From assembly GCA_025351615.1 (NCBI GenBank), contig JANXVP010000211.1, forward strand, positions 1-5,111: 5,111 bases of DNA, read 5' to 3'. The notes under the pieces were generated by a model, which worked only from the letters and a program-made list of their open reading frames with translations, searched no databases and had not been told where the DNA came from. The stretch's first letter is position 1; each line of letters begins with the position of its first letter. Of the stretch, positions 1 to 5,111 are shown one piece after another. The position numbers were made by a program, and so were the translations under genes. The DNA is from Ramlibacter sp. (GTDB lineage Bacteria > Pseudomonadota > Gammaproteobacteria > Burkholderiales > Burkholderiaceae_C).

Positions 1-605
1 CCGAGTTCGAGCAGCCGCTGAATGTGTACGGCTACAGCAAGCTGCTGTTCGACCAGAGGCTGAGGCGCGAGCTGGGGCCCCAGTTCGCAGGCGCCGCGAG
101 CCAGGTGGCGGGCTTTCGCTACTTCAACGTTTACGGGCCGCATGAGCAGCACAAGGGCCGCATGGCCAGCGTGGCGTTTCACCAGTTCAACCAGTTCCGC
201 GCCGAAGGCAAGGTCAAGCTGTTCGGCGAGTACGGCGGGTACGGACCGGGCGAGCAGAAAAGGGACTTCGTCTTCATCGACGACGTGGTGGCGGTCAACC
301 TGTGGTTCCTGGACCATCCCGACCAGCGCGGCGTCTTCAACCTGGGCACCGGCCGGGCCCAGCCTTTCAACGACGTCGCAACGGCCGTCGTCAACGCGCT
401 GCGTCCGGGGCAGCCGGCGCTGGATACCGCCAGCGCGGTGGCGCAAGGGCTGGTCGAGTACGTCCCGTTTCCGGAGGCGCTGCGCGGCAAATACCAGTGT
501 TACACCCAGGCCGACCTGGCGGCCCTGAGGCGGACCGGCTGCGACCGCGCCTTTGCCGACGTCCAGACCGGCGTCGCGAGCTACATGGCGTCGCTTTTAA
601 GCTAG
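1..605 (+). CDS. hldD: ADP-L-glycero-D-manno-heptose 6-epimerase (C-terminal part, 5' end outside window)
   Basis: This enzyme (also called RfaD) epimerises ADP-D-glycero-D-manno-heptose to the L,D form, the cytoplasmic precursor of the LPS inner-core heptose. The reading frame is open from the left edge (first full codon at base 3), and 200 residues to a TAG at 603-605 are visible, about 60% of a family protein of about 330 residues. Seen directly: the SDR-type YxxxK pair in YGYSK (Tyr at 27-29, Lys at 39-41); the FRYFNVYGP motif; [11 protein letters not shown], whose Lys (153-155) aligns by my reading with the second catalytic base, Lys178 of E. coli Hld[21 protein letters not shown]; and the C-terminal YIPFP/QADL-type segment ([21 protein letters not shown]). 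The frame is intact. The GTG at 24 is an internal Val, not a start. The NADP-binding N-terminal Rossmann half is not in view. Assignment is firm because the match runs along the whole visible length. Confidence 0.96.
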   Translation, partial: EFEQPLNVYGYSKLLFDQRLRRELGPQFAGAASQVAGFRYFNVYGPHEQHKGRMASVAFHQFNQFRAEGKVKLFGEYGGYGPGEQKRDFVFIDDVVAVNLWFLDHPDQRGVFNLGTGRAQPFNDVATAVVNALRPGQPALDTASAVAQGLVEYVPFPEALRGKYQCYTQADLAALRRTGCDRAFADVQTGVASYMASLLS

Positions 606-631
606 GGGCAGCCCCGGTCAACCGGCCGGTG

Positions 632-655
632 GGGCCTGCCGTTAGACACAGGCCC
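632..655 (+). other. Short inverted repeat in the hldD-comEA-like gap
   Basis: GGGCCTG at 632-638 and CAGGCCC at 649-655 form a perfect 7-bp stem around a 10-base loop. It lies just after a 10-bp palindrome, ACCGGCCGGT (621-630). No T-run follows, so it is not a classical intrinsic terminator. It could be a weak transcript 3' end for hldD, a leader hairpin for the next gene, or chance in GC-rich DNA. Confidence 0.3.
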
Positions 656-683
656 GGCGTACACCGCGTCGGTACCAACCCAC

Positions 684-690
684 GAGGAAA
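684..690 (+). promoter_or_regulatory. Ribosome binding site of the ComEA-like gene
   Basis: The purine stretch GAGGAAA ends 5 bases before the ATG at 696. This is good Shine-Dalgarno spacing and supports 696 as the start. I saw no convincing -35/-10 pair in the 90-base gap upstream, so the gene may be read from hldD or from a promoter I cannot recognise. Confidence 0.75.
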
Positions 691-695
691 CCCCC

Positions 696-1217
696 ATGTT
701 GAAGAAGATTCTGGCCGTTCTGGTCATGCTGTACGCCGCCCTGGCGATGGCCGCTGTCGATGTGAACAAGGCCACCGACGCCGAGCTCGATGGCATCAAG
801 GGCATCGGTCCCGCCATCACCAAGCTGATCACCACCGAGCGCAAGAAGGGCGAATTCAAGACCTGGCAGGACTTCATCGACCGCGTCAAGGGCGTCGGCG
901 AGAAAAGCGCCGTCAAGCTGTCCGAAAATGGCCTGACGGTCAACGGCCAGTCCTTCAAGGGCGCCGCCATGAAGGCGGACCAGAAGGAAGACAGGAAAGA
1001 GGCCAAAGCCGCCGCGAAGGAAGAGAAAAAGGATGCCAAGCCGATGACGGCCGCCGTGGAAGAGAAGAAGGAAACCAGGGCCGAGAAAAAAGCCGAGAAG
1101 AAGGCAGAAAAGAAGACCGAAAAAGAAGCCAGGGCGGAAGCCAAGACGGACAAGAAGGACGCAAAGGCCGAGGCCGCCAAGCCGGCCGCCAGCGCTGCCA
1201 GCGCTGCCAAAAAATAA
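696..1217 (+). CDS. ComEA-type exported helix-hairpin-helix protein with Lys/Glu/Ala-rich tail
   Basis: A 173-residue protein in three parts. Residues 1-20 are a signal peptide: LKK, then a hydrophobic stretch to AMA, with likely cleavage near residue 19-20 and no lipobox. Residues 21-83 are a ComEA-like helix-hairpin-helix module starting VDVNKATDAEL, with two hairpins, KGIGPAITKLI (35-45) and VKGVGEKSAVKL (64-75); the Gly-hphob-Gly turns are the usual non-specific DNA-backbone contacts. Residues about 93-173 are low-complexity Lys/Glu/Ala, including three AEKK repeats (129-140), ending in AASAASAAKK. Family knowledge: ComEA proteins bind incoming DNA in the periplasm during transformation, but many short beta-proteobacterial relatives are only annotated as HhH proteins. 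The export signal and HhH domain are clear; a role in DNA uptake is inference. The tail should form a charged helix and is unlike the short C-termini of typical ComEA proteins. The start is supported by the GAGGAAA ribosome site. The gene is followed directly by a hairpin terminator. Confidence 0.88.
   Translation: MLKKILAVLVMLYAALAMAAVDVNKATDAELDGIKGIGPAITKLITTERKKGEFKTWQDFIDRVKGVGEKSAVKLSENGLTVNGQSFKGAAMKADQKEDRKEAKAAAKEEKKDAKPMTAAVEEKKETRAEKKAEKKAEKKTEKEARAEAKTDKKDAKAEAAKPAASAASAAKK
1080..1127 (+). repeat. AEKK tetrapeptide-coding tandem repeat
   Basis: Three consecutive 12-base units encode AEKK (residues 129-140, bases 1080-1115), and a fourth degenerate unit encodes TEKE (1116-1127). 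The units differ at synonymous positions (GCC/GCA, GAG/GAA, AAA/AAG), so this is not a recent DNA duplication; the amino-acid pattern is what has been kept. Confidence 0.7.
1188..1205 (+). repeat. 9-bp tandem duplication at the 3' end of the ComEA-like gene
   Basis: GCCAGCGCT occurs twice in a row (1188-1196 and 1197-1205) followed by another GCC. It encodes the ASAASA part of the C-terminal AASAASAAKK. The exact identity suggests a recent slippage event. Confidence 0.6.
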
Positions 1218-1235
1218 GCGCCACAACGCCCGGCC

Positions 1236-1260
1236 AAAAACCCGCTCCGGCGGGTTTTTT
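1236..1260. terminator. Shared bidirectional intrinsic terminator
   Basis: A run AAAAA (1236-1240), stem CCCGC (1241-1245), loop TCCG, stem GCGGG (1250-1254) and T6 (1255-1260) form a perfect 10-bp inverted repeat including the A/T arms. Reading right, it lies 19 bases after the ComEA-like stop codon and ends in six T. Reading left, it gives the same GC stem followed by five T. It sits between two convergent genes, so it can stop transcription from both sides. The last T is also the outermost base of the DinB stop codon. Confidence 0.88.
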
Positions 1261-1835
1261 CATGGGGCGGAGGGAAATTGAGGCACCAGCGCGATCAGGT
1301 CGGTCATGCCCGGATCGACCCCGGCTTGCGCCAGCAGCGCCGTCACCTGGCCACGGTGGTGGGTCTGGTGGTTAAAGAAGTGGGTCAGCGCCATCCAGGC
1401 CGGATGCTGGCGCGCAATCCCCTTGCTGTTGCTGTATCGCAAGATGCTGGCCGGGAAGTCGGCGGGCATCGCCGCCAGCCAGTGCGCGATGGCCGCATCG
1501 AGCTGCGCGCGTTTCATGCGCAGCGCCTGCCAGTCGGCGTGCAGCACGGTTTCATGCACCGCCCCGGCGGGCAGGTCCAGCAAGCCACCTGCCAGTGCGG
1601 CGAAGCCGACCCCGTCCTGGGCCGCGAAGCGTGCGAGCCAGAGTTGGTCGCCCCACACCAGATGGTTCAAGGTGCCGTGGATGGAACCGAAGAAGGCGCC
1701 GCGATCGCGCTTGCGCTCGAGGTCGGACAGTTGCTCGCATGCGTCGTACAGGCGCTGGTTGAACCACCGGTTGTAGTGCGCGAGAAACCGGTAGTTGTCC
1801 AGCCAGCCGGATGGGGCCATGGGGTCTGCACTCAC
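1260..1835 (-). CDS. DinB-family putative metal-binding protein
   Basis: A 191-residue protein with the four-helix DinB/YfiT-type pattern: WLDNYRFLAHYNRWFNQRLYD in helix 1, GTLNHLVWGDQLWLARF in helix 2, and HFFNHQTHHRGQVTALL in a late helix. The expected three metal-binding histidines are present as H58, H156 and H160, so the site looks intact. Family knowledge: the superfamily includes B. subtilis DinB, bacillithiol- and mycothiol-dependent enzymes and the N-terminal domain of EgtB; most proteobacterial members have no known reaction, and the name does not imply DNA repair. The GTG at 1835 overlaps the TGA of the upstream oxoprolinase gene as GTGA, suggesting translational coupling. An ATG at 1820 (residue 6) is a real alternative start giving 186 residues; neither has a strong Shine-Dalgarno, and the conserved domain begins only after it. 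The stop TGA (1262-1260) touches the shared terminator. Substrate unknown. Confidence 0.92.
   Translation of the reverse strand: MSADPMAPSGWLDNYRFLAHYNRWFNQRLYDACEQLSDLERKRDRGAFFGSIHGTLNHLVWGDQLWLARFAAQDGVGFAALAGGLLDLPAGAVHETVLHADWQALRMKRAQLDAAIAHWLAAMPADFPASILRYSNSKGIARQHPAWMALTHFFNHQTHHRGQVTALLAQAGVDPGMTDLIALVPQFPSAP
1832..1835 (-). other. GTGA stop-start overlap (oxoprolinase/DinB)
   Basis: Read on the - strand, the four bases are GTGA: GTG is the first DinB start codon and TGA the oxoprolinase stop. Such 4-base overlaps usually mark genes on one mRNA with re-initiation at the stop. If translation instead starts at the ATG at 1820, the stop still lies only about 11 bases upstream, so coupling would hold either way. 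Confidence 0.7.
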
Positions 1836-4800
1836 TTGGCGCCGTAGCCACCGCCGCCCGGCGTGTGGATCTCGAAGATGTCGCCCGGCTGCATCTGCGC
1901 CTGGCCGATGTGGGCCAGCGCTTCGACGCGGCCGTCGCTGCGCACGATCCGGTTGATCCCGACTCGTCCCGGCTCTCCGCCGGCCATTCCGAATGCACCG
2001 TGCGTGCGGCCGTTGGACAGGATGCTCGCCGTCATCGGCTCAAGAAAGCACACCCTGCGAACGCCGCCATTGCCGCCCTTCCAGCGCCCGTCGCCGCCCG
2101 AGCCGGCGCGGATCTCGTAGCTTTCCAGCCGCACCGGAAAGCGGAACTCCAGCACCTCGGGGTCGGTGAGACGCGAGTTGGTCATGTGCGTCTGCACGAC
2201 GCTGGTGCCCGCGAAGCCGCCCGTCACCCGGCCCTGGCGGTCGATCTCGGCGCCGGCACCGCTGCCGCCGGAAATCGTCTCGTAATACTGATGCCGCTCG
2301 TTGCCGAAAGTGAAGTTGTTCATCGTGCACTGGCTCGACGCCATCACGCCCAGTGCACCGAACAGCGCGTTGGTGATGCAGGTCGACGTTTCGACGTTGC
2401 CGGCCACCACCGACGCCGGCCAATCCGGATTGAGCATGGAACCCGCCGGGATGATCACCTTCAGGGGTTTGAGGCAACCGGCGTTGAGCGGAATCTCGTC
2501 GTCGACCAGGGTCCGGAAAACATACAGCACGGCCGCCATGCACACCGCTGTCGGCGCGTTGAAATTGTTGACCTGCTGGGGCGAGGTGCCGGTGAAGTCG
2601 ATCTCGGCGCTCCGGTTGCCTGCGTCCACGCGAATCGCCACCTGGATCTGCGCGCCGTTGTCCAGCGGCAGCGTGAATTCGCCGTCCTTCAGACGCGTGA
2701 TCACGCGGCGCACCGATTCCTCGGCGTTGTCCTGCACGTGGCCCATATAGGCCTGGACCACGTCGAGGCCGAACTCGGCCGCCATCTTGCGCAGCTCCTG
2801 CACGCCTTTCTCGTTGGCCGCGATCTGCGCCCTGAGATCCGCCATGTTCTGTTCGGGATTGCGGCTCGGGTACTTCCCGCTTCTCAGCAACTCAAGCATC
2901 TGCTCTTCGCGCAACGTGCCGCGATCGACCAGCTTCACGTTGTCGATCTGCACGCCCTCCTCCTCGATCCGGGTAGAGAACGGCGGCATCGAACCGGGCG
3001 AGATGCCGCCGATGTCGGCGTGGTGGCCCCGGGAACCCACGTAGAAAGTGGGTTCCGGGGCGTCCAGATACACCGGCGTGATCACCGTGACGTCCGGCAG
3101 GTGGGTGCCGCCGTGGTACGGATCGTTCAATACGTAGACGTCGCCAGGCGACATCTTGCCGGCGCCGGTACGAAGGTCCGTCTCAGCCCGGCGGATCACC
3201 GTCTTGATGCTCTCGCCCATGGAGCCGAGGTGCACCGGCATGTGCGGCGCATTGGCGATCAGGTTGCCCGCGGCATCGAACAGCGCGCAGGAAAAATCGA
3301 GCCTCTCCTTGATGTTGACCGAGTAGGCTGTGTTCTGCAGCTGCAGGCCCATTTGCTCGGCAATGTTCATGAACAGGTTGTTGAACACCTCCAGCAGCAC
3401 CGGGTCGACCCGGGTGCCGGCGGCGAACGTCAGGGCGCGAGGCGTGTGCCGGTCCAGCACCAGGTGGTCCAGCGCGGTGAGCGTCGCCTGCCAGCCCGGC
3501 TCGACGACGGTGGTGGCGTTCTTCTCGGCGATGACCGCGGGTCCGGCCAGCACGTCGCCGGGCCGCAGGTCTTCCCGCACCACCAGCGCCGCCGCGTGCC
3601 ATTGCCCACCGGAATACATCTTCACGGTTTCGCGCCTCGGCACCTCGCGCAGTGGATGTACGTCATGGGTGAGCTCCTGCGGCGCGTCACCCGCAATCAC
3701 CGCCTCCACCGAAACCGCCTCCACGACCAGCGCCTTGTTCAACATCAGGAATGAAAAGCGCTGGCGGTACGCCGCTTCGAAGCCGCTTGTGATGGCGGCG
3801 ACGGCGCTTGCGGCGGATGCCGCGCCGGACGCCGATTGCGGATACCGCACGATCAAGGCCGAATCGCTGCCCTGGTAGCGCACATGAACGCGGCGATGGA
3901 CGGTCACGGCACCGGCGCCGCCCTGCTGACTCTGCAGCTCGCCCCGCGCAGCGGCGGCGAGCGCGTCCAGCCGGTGGGCGATGCGGGGCAGCGAGTCGGC
4001 GGTCAGTGGCAATTCCACCGCCTGCTCGCGAATCACGTTCTGGTCCGCCAGGCCCATCCCGTAGGCGCTCAGCACGCCGGCCAGCGGATGGACCAGCACC
4101 CGCGTCATCCCCAGCGCGTCCGCCACCAGGCAGGCGTGCTGCCCACCCGCGCCGCCGAAGCATTGCAAGGTATAGCGCGTGACGTCATACCCGCGCGCGA
4201 CCGAAATCTTCTTGATGGCGTTGGCCATCTGCTGCACTGCGATATTGACAAAGCCCTCGGCGACGGCTTCGGCGGGGCGCCCGGTCTGCAGCGCCAGCGC
4301 GGCGAACTTTTCCGCTGCCGGCTCGAAGCCCAGCGCCTCATCGCCGCCGGCGCCGAAGACCTTCGGAAAGTAGCGCGGCTGGATCTTGCCCAGCAAGACG
4401 TTGGCATCCGTGACTGCGAGCGGACCGCCGCGGCGGTAACTGGCCGGCCCGGGATTCGCACCCGCGCTCTGCGGCCCGACGCGGAACCGGGCCCCGTCGA
4501 AGCCGAGAATCGAACCGCCGCCCGCCGCGACCGTGTGAATGCTCATCATCGGTGCGCGCATGCGCACGCCGGCAACCTGGGTCTCGAACTCGCGCTCGAA
4601 CTCGCCGGCGAAATGCGACACGTCCGTCGAGGTGCCGCCCATGTCGAAGCCGATCACCTTGACCGAGCCTGCCTGCGCCGCGGAAGAATGCCGATGGGCC
4701 AGCTCCGCTGTCCGCGCCATGCCGACGATGCCACCGGCCGGACCGGACAGGATCGCGTCCTTGCCCTGGAAAGCGTGCGCATCCGCCAAGCCTCCTGACG

Positions 4801-5111
4801 ACTGCATGAAGAATAACTGCACGCCGGGCATCTCGCCCGCCACCTGGTCGACGTAGCGTCGCAGGATCGGCGACAGGTAGGCGTCAACCACCGTGGTGTC
4901 GCCGCGGCTGACGAACTTCATCATCGGGCTGGTCTCATGCGAAGTGCTGACCTGCGTGAAGCCAATCTCGCGTGCGATCTTCGCCGCCGCCTTTTCGTGA
5001 TCGGTGAAGCGGTAGCCGTGCATGAAGACGACGGCCACGCCGCGCAGGCCCCGGCCGTACGCCGCGTCCAGGTCCGCGCGCAGCCGCGCCTCGTCCAGCG
5101 GCTGAAGCACC
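1832..5111 (-). CDS. Fused HyuA-HyuB protein, 5-oxoprolinase (ATP-hydrolysing) type; N-terminus outside window
   Basis: The family enzyme opens 5-oxo-L-proline to L-glutamate using ATP in the cytoplasm, as in glutathione and pyroglutamate salvage. The frame is open to the right edge; 1092 residues are visible and about 120-150 N-terminal ones are missing (family about 1200-1290). The Val codon at 5110 is internal. Visible residues 1-560 are the HyuA half: [15 protein letters not shown] (26-39), SGPAGGIVG (122-130), the ASKHA phosphate loop [10 protein letters not shown] (156-165), AAGGGS (195-200) and [10 protein letters not shown] (317-326). Residues about 566-1090 are the HyuB half: [11 protein letters not shown] (599-609), [12 protein letters not shown] (662-673), [10 protein letters not shown] (693-702), GNVETS (904-909), [11 protein letters not shown] (1003-1013) and the typical terminal TPGGGGYG (1083-1090). 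A Ser/Ala-rich stretch at 426-441 looks like a loop insertion. Fusion of both halves favours 5-oxoprolinase over hydantoinase or acetone/acetophenone carboxylase, which are usually split; the substrate is still inferred. No frameshift seen. Confidence 0.93.
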   Translation of the reverse strand, partial: VLQPLDEARLRADLDAAYGRGLRGVAVVFMHGYRFTDHEKAAAKIAREIGFTQVSTSHETSPMMKFVSRGDTTVVDAYLSPILRRYVDQVAGEMPGVQLFFMQSSGGLADAHAFQGKDAILSGPAGGIVGMARTAELAHRHSSAAQAGSVKVIGFDMGGTSTDVSHFAGEFEREFETQVAGVRMRAPMMSIHTVAAGGGSILGFDGARFRVGPQSAGANPGPASYRRGGPLAVTDANVLLGKIQPRYFPKVFGAGGDEALGFEPAAEKFAALALQTGRPAEAVAEGFVNIAVQQMANAIKKISVARGYDVTRYTLQCFGGAGGQHACLVADALGMTRVLVHPLAGVLSAYGMGLADQNVIREQAVELPLTADSLPRIAHRLDALAAAARGELQSQQGGAGAVTVHRRVHVRYQGSDSALIVRYPQSASGAASAASAVAAITSGFEAAYRQRFSFLMLNKALVVEAVSVEAVIAGDAPQELTHDVHPLREVPRRETVKMYSGGQWHAAALVVREDLRPGDVLAGPAVIAEKNATTVVEPGWQATLTALDHLVLDRHTPRALTFAAGTRVDPVLLEVFNNLFMNIAEQMGLQLQNTAYSVNIKERLDFSCALFDAAGNLIANAPHMPVHLGSMGESIKTVIRRAETDLRTGAGKMSPGDVYVLNDPYHGGTHLPDVTVITPVYLDAPEPTFYVGSRGHHADIGGISPGSMPPFSTRIEEEGVQIDNVKLVDRGTLREEQMLELLRSGKYPSRNPEQNMADLRAQIAANEKGVQELRKMAAEFGLDVVQAYMGHVQDNAEESVRRVITRLKDGEFTLPLDNGAQIQVAIRVDAGNRSAEIDFTGTSPQQVNNFNAPTAVCMAAVLYVFRTLVDDEIPLNAGCLKPLKVIIPAGSMLNPDWPASVVAGNVETSTCITNALFGALGVMASSQCTMNNFTFGNERHQYYETISGGSGAGAEIDRQGRVTGGFAGTSVVQTHMTNSRLTDPEVLEFRFPVRLESYEIRAGSGGDGRWKGGNGGVRRVCFLEPMTASILSNGRTHGAFGMAGGEPGRVGINRIVRSDGRVEALAHIGQAQMQPGDIFEIHTPGGGGYGAK
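3026..3061. repeat. Near-perfect 14-bp inverted repeat inside the oxoprolinase gene
   Basis: Left arm GCCCCGGGAACCCAC (3026-3040) and right arm GTGGGTTCCGGGGC (3048-3061) are complementary over 14 bp with one bulged G, around the 7-base loop GTAGAAA. On the coding strand it covers [12 protein letters not shown], running into the conserved SRGHHAD motif of the HyuB half. The mRNA would form a strong hairpin here. No T-run follows in either direction. Confidence 0.8.
3400..3413. repeat. 14-bp perfect palindrome at the HyuA-HyuB junction
   Basis: CCGGGTCGACCCGG is its own reverse complement. It encodes part of TRVDPV (residues about 566-571), exactly where the HyuA half ends and the HyuB half begins. 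A GC-rich palindrome of this length is not rare by chance in a window of this size, so no function is claimed. Confidence 0.5.

Noticed and set aside
24..26. GTG as a possible start of a short epimerase gene
   Set aside because: The same frame is open to the left edge and encodes EFEQPLN directly before it, matching the conserved HldD sequence. It is an internal Val.
640..695. Possible sigma-70 promoter before the ComEA-like gene (TTAGACA at 643-649)
   Set aside because: TTAGACA only loosely resembles a -35 box and no AT-rich -10 element lies at a suitable distance.
602..1237. Hydrophobic Phe/Leu/Ser/Ala-rich frames on the - strand opposite the ComEA-like gene, which look like membrane proteins
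   Set aside because: The complement of Lys (AAG/AAA) and Glu (GAA/GAG) codons reads as Phe, Leu and Ser codons, so the charged tail automatically gives a false membrane-like protein. No ribosome site or family match supports it.
302..1375. A 357-codon open frame on the + strand crossing hldD, the ComEA-like gene and the terminator
   Set aside because: It runs out of frame through two well-supported genes and through an intrinsic terminator, and its Arg/Gly-rich product is typical of a shifted GC-rich frame.
1811..3754. A 647-codon open frame on the + strand opposite the oxoprolinase gene
   Set aside because: It lies in exact codon register with the - strand gene, so it is closed only where that gene uses TTA, CTA or TCA codons, which are rare at this GC content. 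Its product is Arg/His/Val/Ala-rich with no recognisable domain, while the - strand product matches a known family throughout.
4552..4567. Inverted repeat GTGCGC-GCAT-GCGCAC in the oxoprolinase gene
   Set aside because: A 6-bp stem made of GC-rich Arg/Met codons (VRMRAP) is expected by chance at this base composition, and nothing nearby suggests a role.
3836..4798. A 320-codon open frame on the + strand opposite the oxoprolinase gene
   Set aside because: It is the same antisense register as the one at 1811-3754, with the same explanation and the same uninformative composition.

Overview
The window is high-GC bacterial chromosome, roughly two thirds G+C by eye. The protein sequences point to a beta-proteobacterium, most likely Burkholderiales (Comamonadaceae-like). 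That placement rests on the look of the HldD and ComEA-type proteins and on the GC-rich codon use; no database search was possible.

There are four genes in two convergent groups. On the + strand come the 3' part of hldD (ADP-heptose epimerase for LPS core; its 5' end lies outside the window), then, after 90 bases, a small exported helix-hairpin-helix protein of the ComEA type with a long Lys/Glu/Ala-rich tail. This group ends at a strong hairpin terminator at about 1236-1260. On the - strand, reading from the right edge, come a very large fused HyuA-HyuB protein (5-oxoprolinase type, N-terminus outside the window) and a DinB-family metal-binding protein. The DinB start overlaps the oxoprolinase stop by 4 bases (GTGA), so the two are probably co-transcribed and translationally coupled. 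The DinB stop codon abuts the shared terminator, which is symmetrical enough (A5 stem T6) to work in both directions.

Functionally, the left group is envelope and DNA related: LPS heptose supply plus a periplasmic DNA-binding-type protein. The right group looks like 5-oxoproline (pyroglutamate) salvage, or a related cyclic-amide hydrolysis, with a possibly thiol- or metal-dependent DinB partner. No intergenic stretch exceeds 300 bases; the longest is the 90 bases between hldD and the ComEA-like gene.

I saw no RNA gene, insertion sequence, CRISPR array or phage feature, and no convincing undescribed system. The points most worth a second look are a near-perfect 14-bp inverted repeat inside the oxoprolinase gene (3026-3061), the charged repeat tail of the ComEA-like protein, and the DinB-oxoprolinase coupling.
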